Source: Micromussa lordhowensis (taxonomy: Eukaryota; Cnidaria; Anthozoa; Scleractinia; Lobophylliidae). From it: DNA of 64,000 nucleotides. The position numbers and the translations under genes were made by a program. Positions 53,737 to 64,000 of this stretch are shown here, one piece after another; the stretch's first letter is position 1; each line of letters begins with the position of its first letter. Where the stretch lies: positions 15,287,715 through 15,351,714 of the forward strand of contig OZ026597.1 in NCBI GenBank assembly GCA_964020085.1. Direction: 5' to 3'. The notes under the pieces are model-generated. The model had not been told where the DNA came from. It did no database searches and was given only the letters and a program-made list of their open reading frames with translations.

Positions 53737-56492
53737 CTACTTTCCGTCCAGATTAGAACGAAACCTTCCCTCCGAAACATCAATTTGTCGAAGAGTGAAC
53801 GACCTGTTCTCAATAAAGCTATTTTCATCGAGGGCTACACGACAGGCAACGAGTGCTTTGCATCGAATCCCCTTAGTGACAAGTGCGTTCACGCTATCGA
53901 CAAAACTATCCACGTAACTCTGGTCACGTGACGTCGCGTGAGCAGTTCTTTGAAGTAACGTTTTGGCGGAAAAATCTGGAAAGAGGCGGGAAATCACGCT
54001 GTTGAAAGCTTCCACTTCTACGGACACGTGAGCGTCACCGAGGCTTAAAGTCAATGGCTTGTAGTAATGGCCTATGCTGTATTTGTACTGAGGATTCGTC
54101 ACAACGCAGGACGAACACTGTCCGTAGATTCCGTTTTTATCTTGTTCAAGAACTCGCGAGCACGAACCGCAACCAATGTACACCAGTTTCTCAAGATGCT
54201 CTTTCAGTCGATCCCTTGTGCATCCTGTGATTCCTGTCTGGTCCAACACGATAACCTCATCTTGACATTGGAATATTACCGACGAAATCCTCGCTTCGAC
54301 TTCGGCCAAGCCTGAGTATTTCGCTTCTAGTAAGTCACGCAGGTTTGCGAATTTCCTAGCTTGCTCGGAGGTTTCGTCAAATCGTGACGTGATAGAGAGT
54401 GCATTTTTGTCTCCTGGGGATAGTTTTGACTTAGTTGATCTCGGAGTCGAGTGAAGCGTCACACATCCACTGTCACTGTTGTATTTGGCCGTGAGGAACT
54501 GGAATTCCCACACCTGTCCCAGTCCTTCTTGAAGCTGGTTTATCCACACGGTCTGTCTTCCCCAGAGTACGAGTTCTATTGTTTCACTTGGTCGCTCTGC
54601 TAAAACTGTAAGACAAAAAGGATTCAACTTGTGAGATTAACACTTTGAGTGTCCGCAATACAATAAATTTTGTTGTTGTTTTGTTAGCATTTATACTCGA
54701 CTCATTAACTACTTAAGCTAGGAGCCTAATAAGCTCCCGGCCCTCGAGTATAAATTAAGTTTTCAGTTCTCAGTTTTCATGCGACATACAGTAACACTAA
54801 CCTGCTGTAATTCTGGTCAGTTGTTGACCACCAAAGCGATAAGTACTTGATGACGGCGAGGTTCTGTGAACACTAATCAGCTTACCTCTGAAGTGAACCA
54901 AGGTGTTGTCACGTAGTTGTGGGATTTCAACAAAATCAACATTTCTCTTTGCAAAAGAGGCAGCAAGAAGATAGGGATGTTCTGTTCTAGTCCATTTGAC
55001 GAGGGCATCGAGTCTTCCTTGTGAAACTAACTTTAAGCAATTGTTTGAAAGTAGGCTTTTGGGTTGATGAAGATTGTAGAACCCTGAGCTGAAAGTTGTC
55101 TGTCCAACATGTTCTTGGCGCCATTTTCCAACTTTGATTGATGTAGCAACAGCAAAATCACCTGCTGATATTTTATCAATCCACATTGATGCTTCTCGCC
55201 ACAATGTTAGTTTGAAACAAGATTTTGACTCATCGGCGACAACCAGCGAAGATAGAGCTACAAAGCTTCCGGCATTTACACCTGACTTAACCTGAACTTC
55301 ACGAGTGTCATTAACTTGAATAACAACAAAGAGTAGGTTTACCAGAGCGTTTTCTTGGGTGCATTCTTTAAGGACAGTAAGCTTGTCACAAACTCTTGGT
55401 AAATGCGAAGAAATTCCGAGGTCACGAGTGTTGTGATTGACACTTGTTGGAGAGACATTGGCATCCCCTCGGGCAGTCATCGGTTTTGAGACTTTCCTTC
55501 CACCTTTGTTTTTGTTAATTGGGCTATAACTGTCTCTAAATGCAGAAGGATTTTTGTCCTGAGTATAAATGTCCTCCATTGTTAAATGATGTGTCTCAGA
55601 ATTACAAGAAAAATCTTGATTCTCACCAGACTTTCTTTTAACACCTCTATTACAATCATCACTAGAAATGCTACAGCTTCGAGCACTGCTCTCAATAAGA
55701 AGTCTTTGACTTGCAGACCTTATATCTTCGAATTCTTTCTGTAAATCTGAAAGGTTGTCAGCTGAGCGGCATTCTGTATCAAATCCAACTGACAGCTCAA
55801 AAGGCAATAAAGAGCATTCACTGTTCCTAAATTCGCTTTCCAGGTAGAAACAAACTGACTCTTGTATTGCGAGTGGATCATATTCAAGCCTGATGTCACT
55901 TTCACTGCTAAGTTCAACATCTCTACTTCTATTGCAACTTTGTTGGTCACACAGAACAAAAGAGTTTCCACTAAGCTGTAAGGTTGATTTCCTCCAGTGA
56001 TTGCCGGCATTCGGTTGACATTCTGCAAGACGTAAAAAATAAAAATAAGTAACAACGACACAATAAAGAAATATTTATTGTGAAAAGTAGGCTGGTGACT
56101 TCACTGGGAAACGATCTAGCTAGATCCAGCAGTAAAGAGGGGGCAGGGAGGATTATGGCCAATGGAATAGAATGGAACTAGACTTACTGGAAATACATCT
56201 CAAATTCGACAACCGCGATCAAAACTATCAACTTCCTGACTTCAAAAGGCTGTAACTAGTAACCTTAAAAGAAAGATATCCCTTACCTCCATATATTTTC
56301 TTATTGGTTCCTTACCTCTAAAACCCTCGAGCACAAGATATCGATCGAGATCAACACGAGCGCTACACCCCCGGGCTTACCTTTATTTGTCTTTTTTTGT
56401 ATGCAATCTACACATACAATCGGAGCAGTGAAAATGAGAACTTTCGAGGTTTTTGACAAGTCCTGTTCCTGTTCTGTAAGTTGTTCCGCCAT
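53737..56492 (-). CDS. SHLD2: Shieldin complex subunit 2 (FAM35A) orthologue
   Basis: Three exons, 56381-56492, 54802-56022 and 53737-54605, give 733 aa (human isoforms about 835-904). The N-terminus has KVLIFTAPIV (about residues 22-31), which lines up with the REV7/SHLD3-binding motif of human SHLD2 (QVHIFWGAPIAP). A long disordered Ser-rich part (40-270) follows. The OB-fold part begins near residue 275: VQVKSGVNAGSFVALSSLVV and FKLTLWREASMWI, then IELVLWGRQTVWINQLQEGL, VWEFQFLTAKYN and a four-Cys zinc ribbon (C590, C593, C608, C611: YIGCGSCSRVLEQDKNGIYG). The end ALDENSFIENRSFTL matches the vertebrate C-terminus. Known role in vertebrates: binds ssDNA and, with REV7 and SHLD1/3, restrains resection at double-strand breaks. 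It shares a 175-base promoter region with the C9orf85-like gene. Confidence 0.88.
54689..54755. repeat. Small inverted-repeat element in SHLD2 intron 2
   Basis: ATTTATACTCGA (54689) and TCGAGTATAAAT (to 54755) are perfect 12-base inverted ends around about 43 bases that themselves can pair (AGGAGCC/AGCTCCC). Confidence 0.6.
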
Positions 56493-56667
56493 TTTGGATT
56501 ATGGGCAGCAGTTTCAATGTAAAGCTTATGCGCAGATGACAACTTGAACTTCTTTTTACAAAGAACGCCGCTGACAACTAGCAGGGAATCGAACAGTTGA
56601 CCGACACAGTTGACCAGGTTCTACAAAACAAGCAAATTTGTGGAAATTACTGCGTCATTGATCATCG
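56493..56667. promoter_or_regulatory. Shared head-to-head promoter of SHLD2 and the C9orf85-like gene
   Basis: Only 175 bases separate the SHLD2 ATG (minus) from the first ATG of the C9orf85-like gene (plus). There is no TATA box. A CCATTTTGG element overlaps the SHLD2 start (56489-56497) and resembles a YY1-type initiator. Bidirectional promoter function is inferred from geometry alone. Confidence 0.55.
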
Positions 56668-59132
56668 ATGATGAGCACAAAAAAGGGAAATAACTCGAAG
56701 AAAGGCCAAAGACATCAAAACATGAAAGCTTACAAGAATGATCTTCATGACACGAGCAAGAAAACGAAGCAAATCAACAGATTAGTGGTCGGTGGCGTTT
56801 GTGCACGATGCCGGGAGATCATAGAGTGGAGAAAGAAATTCAACAAGTACAAGCCCCTTGCCGCTCCCAAAAAGTGGTATATATCTTTTATGTGCAGTTA
56901 TGATCTGAGGCTTTCAGGATCTTGAAACGTTGTGAAAGTCACTAAATGACTTCCCCACCCTCCCCTCCCCCTTCTTCACCCAGGCGTCCATCTAGGGAGC
57001 TCCCTCTGATCGATGGATGCTTGATTTTAACAGGCTTGATTAGTAACAAATTTTTAATAAGTAAAATATATATCATTTTAAAATTCTGTTTTCAGTGTGA
57101 GATGCGAGCTGAAAGTTATAAAACATGCTTATCACACTGTGTGCAGTAGATGTGCGCAGGAAGCCAAGGTGTGTGAAAAATGCGGACAGGCTCAAGATAT
57201 AGTGGCAAAGTAAGAAACAAGTCCATACAGTATCACTGCAATGATTCAATTTAGAACACCCCTTTTATAAATTCCCTGCACCTACCCCCTCTCAGTGAAC
57301 AATGGCTCCAATTTTTAGCTGTCAGTAGTACATGTAACCTGTCTACCAACTGTCGGCTGACACATACAAATGTGACTGATACATTACCATGCTTCGTTTT
57401 CAAGTTTGTTTGGTCAAGGTGGCTGGATGTTGATTGACTGCTTCTTGGTGGTCCATAAACACAAAAACGTTGTGGGCAATATCCAACCATCTTGACCTCC
57501 TGTTGATCAATAACCCACAAACTGCCACTTATAAGCCCTGGACTTATTCAACTTCATACATGTAAGAGCTTTTAGATAGGCTTATAAACAGAGGGGCTTA
57601 CATTCGAGGCAGCTTATAACCAGAATAAAAAACCATTTCAAAAAGTGCTATAGCTGCACTTGTTGATCAAAATAGGTTTTTCATTTTCTGGATATACACT
57701 TGCAGACCTTCCAACCCTCACGGTTTGACCGTGAGACTCACGGTTTGGGATGCCAATTCACGGCTTTGCCTCTTAATCTCACGGTGAATCAGAAAGTCTT
57801 AAAATTGCCAAACAATTCCGGAAGGTATTATTTGACGCATATTTTTGACGTCTCCAGGTTTGAGGTCCTAATCTCCAGGTTTATCTGGGCTTTTTTTTTC
57901 AAAACCTGCAGATTTGGATGTGATGGGGGTTGGAAGGTCTGCACTTGAAAACATCATGTAATAAAACGAACTCAAAACAAGGAAAGCTGGAGGGGGCTTA
58001 TACAAAATGTATCTGGAGGGGCTTATAACCGGAGCTATTTTTGGTTTACAGGTGGGTCTATAATCATGGGGGCTTTTAGACAGGGGGCTTATGAGCAGTG
58101 CTTGCTCAGTACTGCTCAGTGTACAGGAGGTACCTGGTTTAGTTTTGAGTTGATGATGCTGTTGATTTTTAATTTTGAGATCATAATGCTGCAGATTTTA
58201 ACAACAAATTCACTTTCGCAAATTTCAGGGAAAACCTTTTTTTCCCTGAAATTTGCGAAAGTGAATTTTCTTTTGGTGTTACTTGTTGTGTAAAAATGAC
58301 ATACCAGAGTTACAAGAACAGCACAAGGTTTGACTCTTTCTTTACTGCCGATCGAGAAATTAATTCCTGTCATAAATACATCTAAAATTGATAGAAAAGA
58401 GGTATGCATCATCACTAAAACACTTGTTTAAGCTCATTCTGTGAAATGGTACATTTTTAATCAGTGTGTTGTATCATTTCATTATGTATGACATAGTCCT
58501 GTGAAAAATGTGGTGGTTCACCCCCTCCAAATGTTAAGGACTACAATGTATATAGGAGTCTGAATTTTCTGTTTTCATTGAGACCATCCTTCCATATACA
58601 TGCGTGTAAGAATACATCTGAACAACTGCATTATTGTATGTTTAAGATCTGAACCAACTCCAGCAGAGAGAGCCTCAGAGGACAGCATGTTACAACAAGA
58701 AATAAAAGCTATGACAGAAAGACAAAGAAGTAAGCTGACAGTACATTGTGTTATTATTGTGATTTCTGCACAGCTTAAGTGTTAGGTTCGATACAAATCT
58801 CAGATTAGGAACAGAGATTGAGACAAAGTTGATTTCAATGATCATTTTTATGAACTTTATTATAAATAATTTTCAACATTGATTTTATATATAAACCCTA
58901 CAAAATGCCATAATGACTCTCAATTTTAGTGTTTATTGTTTATTTGTTCCTTACAGGAACCTTCTTTAGGCACCTTGAAAAGGGAAGCACAAATGAAGAA
59001 ACAACAGAAAGTGCCAGCTTGCAAGACTCTGCACTCACTAGTAACAGCACTACATCTGATTTATCTATCAGTGATAATGACGATGAACTCTCAGAATCTG
59101 ATGAGCAAAGAACTGATGGGCTGCGCTCTTGA
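56668..59132 (+). CDS. C9orf85-like zinc-binding protein
   Basis: Four exons: 56668-56876, 57096-57209, 58647-58729 and 58957-59132, giving 193 aa (192 if the second ATG at 56671 is used; human C9orf85 is about 157-179). The conserved half has KKGQRHQNMKAYKND, QINRLVVGGVCARCREIIEW, YKPLAAPKKCVRCELKVIKH and YHTVCSRCAQEAKVCEKCGQ. That is four CxxC pairs, so two zinc sites are likely. The acidic Ser-rich tail (STTSDLSISDNDDELSESDE) is species-variable. Molecular function is unknown in any animal I recall. PKKC is created by joining AAG TG|T across intron 1. Intron 2 holds a 239-base MITE and a perfect hairpin. Confidence 0.9.
57703..57941. mobile_element. 239-base MITE with a six-base target duplication (C9orf85-like intron 2)
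   Basis: The inverted ends CAGACCTTCCAACCC and GGGTTGGAAGGTCTG are perfect complements, flanked by CACTTG at 57697-57702 and 57942-57947. The inside contains several TCACGGTTTG/TCACGG and CTCCAGGTTT repeats. The six-base duplication is unusual for the common superfamilies, so I do not assign one. Confidence 0.8.
58207..58267. repeat. Perfect hairpin (C9orf85-like intron 2)
   Basis: AATTCACTTTCGCAAATTTC plus AGGGAA pairs exactly with TTCCCT plus GAAATTTGCGAAAGTGAATT, arms of 26 bases around a 9-base AACCTTTTT loop. Confidence 0.9.
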
Positions 59133-59186
59133 CAGTTCAGAAACTTCAAGAGCATGAAAATTTTCTTAATTTTTAAACCTGTTCAC

Positions 59187-59192
59187 AATAAA
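59187..59192 (+). terminator. C9orf85-like polyadenylation signal
   Basis: AATAAA lies 55 bases after the stop codon, followed by T-rich sequence. Confidence 0.65.
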
Positions 59193-59600
59193 TACAACTG
59201 TCACATCTTTGACTGACAATATTTAATTTAGATCAGAACATCCTTCTTCTATATACATGCAACTACAGGGCTGTCATTGAGGGCTGTAATGCATAACACC
59301 TGTATGTTTGATTTTTCCTTACATGTTACATTTGCAGTTGTAAAAATCAATGAAGCTGTTGGAAAAAGAATTTGAAAGGTCTCAAAGTATGTGGTTCATC
59401 ACGAATAACATCGATTCAAAGTCCATCAAGTGGGAACTTACATGTATGTTTATAAACGTTAGGGTGTCAGACTGCGCAGTACGGACTGGGAATCATCTTT
59501 AAATCTATTAAAAACTATATGGTGTAGCTTCAGGGGTCATAAAGGGTTTCAAAACTTTCTATACAAAACTCTGTACACTCTATGAACCCCGTAGCTAGGT

Positions 59601-60500
59601 TTACCAGATATAAGTCTGGATGGAAGATCGTGGAACAGTCTCGTTGATCACACCATCTACAGAGTGAATTTGCAGAGCAATTTCTTGGTCTTTTGTGTTG
59701 AGGACAACAACAACCGTCAATGAATCAGGGGTAATGAACCCAATGAATTGAAGGGCAGATTCTTCACTTGCATTCACTTCTATTCTCTGTGAGCCCGGAG
59801 GCACAAACTTGCTGAAGTGGCCAAGATGATAAAACATTGGCTGCAAGTACAACAAAACGTTAATAATTAAGGAAAGGAAACCAAACCGACACAAGGAAAC
59901 CAATTATTGGTTTCCTTGTGTCATGTTTTTTTGTGTGTATGTGTGGATTGGAGAAATAAACTTAAAGGTTTGGTATGTGGGTATTCTCATCCCAACTGGC
60001 CAATTTTAAACACAAAACATGCAACTTGGCCACCAATCATTTATAGCATCGAAGTTTCCTGTTGTGATACTATGACCTCAAGAAAGGGTTGCCACATGTC
60101 TGGAAAAAGTGGACGTAAAAAAAAAACAGAATTTATTAGTTGTTTTAGGTAAATACTATGCTGCTTCTCTGGGTTGGGGAATTTCTTTTCTTTTAGGAAT
60201 TTCTTTAGTTTAAGTTTTGATAATGAGGGTTGTTGATAGTGTAATGTTTAGAAGATGTTTAATGTTTAGAAGTTCACCAAATGCAGCTTATTCCTAAAAA
60301 CGTACAAAATAATATTGCAGCACCCTCTTCATCTTGGAAATATTTTAGGGACATTGGCTGCATACCTGTTTATAGAATACACCTTTCTCAACATCAACAA
60401 TGATTGGTGAATCAACAAAGTTCTTCACCCAGTTGGGTCCTCCTTCCATGTTAAGAGCTAGGTTCCAGTCCACCCATCCAACAGACCAATTTGAAAGGTC
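59601..60500 (-). CDS. Partial second glucosylceramidase copy (last two exons)
   Basis: Minus-strand exons 60366-60500 and 59601-59840 match GBA exons 5 and 6. The first is exactly 135 bases in both ([20 protein letters not shown]...EKGVFYKQ) with proper AG and GT borders. The second reads [20 protein letters not shown] and ends SSIQTYIW then TAA. Both are open and would join in frame. Exons 1-4, including both catalytic Glu residues, are absent from 60501 to 64000. Either this is a truncated, inverted duplicate (pseudogene), or exons 1-4 lie beyond the window with the GPCR nested in a long intron. Intact frames and splice sites favour a recently or still functional gene; absence of the rest favours a relic. 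Confidence 0.85.
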
Positions 60501-62206
60501 CTAAAAGACGAATCACAGTTAAAAAGAGAAATATTGTTAGTTGACTTCAAACAGTTCTAGTCCAAAACTCCCAGTTGCTTTCAAGACTTATAGTTTTTTT
60601 TATAAAACCTATTATTAAAAACTAGACCATTGGATAATGTAATCAAAGATGGCTTAACTATCATGGTTTATGAGCCATCGTACCATGCTCTATAAATATG
60701 GTAAGCGTATAAGTCTTTAGGGGCGTTTTTATTGTTATTTTATGCTAGTTCTCTATATTGTGGGGGCGTTTTCAATAAAACAATTATTCCACTCACGCTT
60801 GCTGGATATGAAACGATTATATACAACTCGGCACTACGCGCCTTGTTGGCTATGTATCATGTCATATCCAACGCACGCTCGTCGAATAATTGTTAAGTAG
60901 TGCTCTGACCTACCAATATCGGTCGTATTAACTCTAGGCACTTCAGCAACATTAAGCTGAATCTGAGACTGATATGTGAGACTGACTGAAAACTTTATTT
61001 TCCTCGCTTAATTCTCAATGCAAATCGTCCATTTAAAACCCCAAATCACCACGTTTATGTCAGCATTCGTAGCAATTGTCTGTCAAATCTTCACCCTGGT
61101 CAATAGGAGGATCGTTTTCGCTCAATCAGAAATAATAATAATAATAGTTGCAAACTTCAAATTGATCACATAGTATGGTTGATACCTGATTACGTGATGT
61201 AAAAATGACTGAGCCACAATAAAGCACCGTCCACATTACGCCGGGGAAAATTGGAAACGGCGGAGCTTTATAATTATTTCTCCAGTTAGGCCTACCGTTC
61301 ACATTAATCCACCACGAAAAAGGAGCTTTCCGAAAACGCTCTTCAAACCGGAGGAATTTGAAAACGCCGGCTTTGAGCTTCAGTGTGGACAGAAAACATC
61401 TTGAAAACGAAGCTTTTCGAAAACAATGAGGTTACGACATTCATGTAATTTCCCTTCCCGAGTCTTCCTCAAACACAAATCTAAAATGATCGGTGATTGT
61501 TGAGCGTTCAAATTTCTCCGGTGCAGTGTGAACATTATCAACGGGAACCAAATAATGGAGGTTTAGAGTGCTTTCCATTATGCCAAAAGTTGAGGAAATT
61601 TCAGTCGGAAGTCCAATGGAAAGGTCCCTTTCGGCTCGGTCCTACCGGAATACAGTACTCGAGACCACATCTGGCGTTGATCAACTTTGATCGGTCGGAT
61701 CGAAATTTGCCGTTTTCAACCGGCCATCGCCCAACTTTTCTTCTCTTCAGTAGATTTACCTTACACTACTTGCAAAAGATTTCGGACGATTTTAGTTTCG
61801 GACGAAAAAGTGTCCGAAATATTGACAGTACAGTACGAAACGTTTAAGTAGCTCCAAAACCGCTAGTTTCCTTTATGGAGTGAGCTCTAGTTGAAACACT
61901 GCTTGAGATACGTAACAGTTTGATACAATTTCACATTCAGTGTGTTATTTTCTCATCAGTGTATCTGTAATACCTTGAGGGTAAAGTTAAACTATCATTT
62001 TTACATGTTGTTTCAGTGTAATTCGTATTTTGTAGGCGTAAACTTACTTTAGCTAGGTTTCAAAAAGTGTCCGAAATTTTTGTCCGAAAGGAGATAAAAA
62101 GAAAAACCTTTCAAGCTACTTTGTGAGCATACACACACGCCACGTTCATCTATTAATCTTGTTTGTTTTTATCAAAACCGGACATCAGTGAAAGCAAATA
62201 AAACGT
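60501..62206. other. Spacer with foldback and MITE-like repeats
   Basis: A foldback at 60779-60894 pairs AACAATTATTCCACTCACGC with an inexact complement ending GAATAATTGTT and includes GGATATGA/TCATATCC. From about 61224 to 61520 the sequence has paired phrases such as ACCGTCCACATTACGCCGG and CAGTGTGGAC with GAAAACG repeats, typical of a MITE-like repeat, though I cannot fix its ends. AAAGTGTCCGAAAT occurs at about 61807 and 62066. No GBA exon is detectable. Confidence 0.5.
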
Positions 62207-63130
62207 TTAAGATGGTATAGTTTGGCTTGAGGGTCTGATAGTTTCTTCGGTACGGGGAAGCGATTTTCTTCTGTAAAGTCTGCATAAGACATCTTTAACA
62301 GCCATGCGAATTCTCTTGAGTCGCCAAGAATACAACATAGGATTCAAGGCGGAATTCATGTAGACCAAGGTCCAAGAAGCTTCAAATGCAATTTTCACAA
62401 AAGTATTGGTTCTGAATAGTGGAAATACAATAGCTAGCGAGGTGTATGGAAGATAACACAAAAGAAGAATCAGATAAACGTAAAACATAGCCAGTGACGA
62501 GGTTCTGAATCGCAAGATATTTACAAGCCCTGAGTTTTGGATTCGGTCGAGCTGTTGCAGTCCGTGTATCTGTCTCTTGTGCCGCTGAACAACGCGATAA
62601 ATCTTCAAGTACAGCACTGCGTTTACTACAAAGCAACTGAGGGCGATGAATGATCCAAAGAATTCATCGTATGCTGGAAATAACAAAGTCACAGCGCATA
62701 TTGCAACTGATCCCACGCAAAGAAAACCAAGGAAACAGCACATGCGTCGCTCTGTAATGAACTCGTTGTATCGCAGATGAAGACGCAAGGCAAGGTATCT
62801 GTCTGCGCTAAGAACAGTGACTGTCAATAGCGAAAACATACACAAGATGGCAGATAAAAACACCGTCACTGAAAAGAGAATATCTTGGCTCCAGTTTTCG
62901 TTGATGAGGTAAAATTGATGAAATCTCCAAGCAATGTACATCGGTTGAACGACTAGTCCAACACAAAGATCGGATAATGCAAGGCTGATCAAAATAATAT
63001 TGGAGGGTGAAATGAGAGACGGGTTCTTAATAAAGGAGACGAGAATCAGCGAATTTCCAACTACTGCGACCAAACAAGGAGGAATATTCATCACAGCATT
63101 AGCGACCAAACGAATTGAATCGCCCGACAT
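62207..63130 (-). CDS. Intronless class A (rhodopsin-like) G protein-coupled receptor
   Basis: A single-exon frame of 307 aa runs from ATG at 63128-63130, with an upstream in-frame stop and no earlier ATG. Seven membrane segments are visible: GNSLILVSFIKN (TM1, with the conserved N), LISLALSDLCVGLVVQP (TM2, with the conserved D), FLSAILCMFSLLTVTVLSADRYLALRL (TM3 and DRY; only its ends are diagnostic), CCFLGFLCVGSVAICAVTLL (TM4), IALSCFVVNAVLYLKIYRVV (TM5), FYVYLILLLCYLPYTSLAIV (TM6) and VYMNSALNPMLYSWRLKRI (TM7, NPxxY as NPMLY). Extracellular loop 2 and the N-terminus are very short. Ligand unknown; small intronless receptors of this kind are greatly expanded in cnidarians. It is on the same strand as the partial GBA copy and might lie in its intron. 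Confidence 0.9.
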   Translation of the reverse strand: MSGDSIRLVANAVMNIPPCLVAVVGNSLILVSFIKNPSLISPSNIILISLALSDLCVGLVVQPMYIAWRFHQFYLINENWSQDILFSVTVFLSAILCMFSLLTVTVLSADRYLALRLHLRYNEFITERRMCCFLGFLCVGSVAICAVTLLFPAYDEFFGSFIALSCFVVNAVLYLKIYRVVQRHKRQIHGLQQLDRIQNSGLVNILRFRTSSLAMFYVYLILLLCYLPYTSLAIVFPLFRTNTFVKIAFEASWTLVYMNSALNPMLYSWRLKRIRMAVKDVLCRLYRRKSLPRTEETIRPSSQTIPS

Positions 63131-64000
63131 TTCCAATCGAAATCAGGCGATGGGGTTTCTTTCCTCCAGGTACTTTAACTTCAACATAAAAAGGTGTTGC
63201 AAAGATATCGATATCTCCTGAACTAACATGCTAACAACACTTCGGCGAAATTTAATCAGTTTTCACTATTTGCTTACATTATCATGTGTTTTCTGATCCT
63301 CGACAACTTAGAAAAAAAACTAATTAGGTAAAAGCAATCTTCAGCCAACATCGCAAGCAAGAAAAACCTTTTGTGCTGAAACATGCAATAATAAGTAGTT
63401 TATTCAGATGATTGACAAATATGTCAACGTACGTGGTCCGTGAAATACGTGGATATAAACGGCATGTTGTAATTTCAGTTGTTTTTACCGAAATGCAGTT
63501 CCATGTTTAACTGAGAAATCTCAGTCAGAGTAAAAAAAGATCTTTATTGTCCAAAGATTTCGAATTATTCAGTGAACTATCGAGGAAAAGCTAGTAAGAC
63601 AATTAAAGTTAAGATCATATATTTGGACAATGACATTTGTTGACATAAAAACTGGCCAATTTATCTTAACATGAAAAGGCCTTTTTAGCCTGGGAGGTTT
63701 GTTGCCCCATTTCAGACCAATGTTGTCGTTGCGAGGTCATGCTGATGTAAAAATCATTATGCTTGATGATTCACGACTATTTTTGCCGTCTTGGTAGTCG
63801 AGTGTATATGAATGAATAATTTAGTAGATGGATTAAAAGAAAAAACAATTCTCTGGAGAATATCACGTGGTCTGTAAAGGGAAAACAAACCGCCAAGCTA
63901 AAAAGGTCTGTTAAGTGAAGGTTCTCCGCAGCTGTATTTGCGCGTCGTGATTGGTCAATTTAGCGGGCCGTATAATTCTACTGAGAAATCCACTACTTTT
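63131..64000. other. Sequence upstream of the GPCR, nothing recognised
   Basis: AT-rich with no coding signal on either strand. It presumably contains the GPCR promoter and, if the GBA copy extends further, intron sequence. Confidence 0.5.

Noticed and set aside
54067..54315. 82-residue + strand frame
   Set aside because: Antisense shadow of SHLD2 exon 3.

Overview
The window reads as nuclear DNA of an anthozoan cnidarian, most likely a stony coral. Short exons sit in AT-rich introns with GT-AG borders. The proteins are clear animal orthologues, and the intervening DNA is full of foldback elements, tRNA-derived SINEs, LINE fragments and a Penelope-like element. The species call is inference. 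There is no bacterial, plasmid or viral organisation, no rRNA and no CRISPR. A 200-base run of N (28801-29000) is an assembly gap.

Layout from left to right: the 3' end of an unrecognised + strand gene (1-303); SKA1, spindle/kinetochore subunit (+, 7 exons, 5265-11050); a 5 kb gene-free stretch with a minisatellite and a strongly T-rich block; an ANO8-type anoctamin (-, 12 exons, 16386-24755) with several transposons in its introns; a 3.5 kb stretch with one candidate exon; a LINE / Penelope-like element / LINE sandwich around the assembly gap (28282-30895); GBA, lysosomal glucosylceramidase (+, 6 exons, 30968-37241); PRRC1 (+, 5 exons, 38885-43307); a 7 kb repeat-rich spacer; a core-2 type GCNT glycosyltransferase (+, 2 coding exons, 51043-52906); SHLD2, shieldin subunit 2 (-, 3 exons, 53737-56492), head to head with a C9orf85-like gene (+, 4 exons, 56668-59132); the last two exons of a second GBA copy (-, 59601-60500); and an intronless class A GPCR (-, 62207-63130).

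The genes form no operon or pathway. They are ordinary housekeeping genes: mitosis (SKA1), membrane contact or lipid handling (ANO8), lysosomal glycolipid breakdown (GBA), the secretory pathway (PRRC1, GCNT), DNA double-strand break repair choice (SHLD2) and signalling (GPCR). I joined exons by hand from splice signals, reading phase and remembered homologue sequence. All joined reading frames close without stops: SKA1 257 aa, ANO8 685, GBA 530, PRRC1 360, GCNT 416, SHLD2 733, C9orf85-like 193.

The most interesting points are: a cnidarian SHLD2 that keeps both the zinc ribbon and a short N-terminal REV7-binding-like motif; a near-identical 114-base tract shared by the two GBA copies inside otherwise diverged exons, suggesting gene conversion; a hammerhead ribozyme-like fold at the 3' end of the Penelope-like element; a GC-AG intron in GBA; and several multi-copy foldback families visible within this one window.
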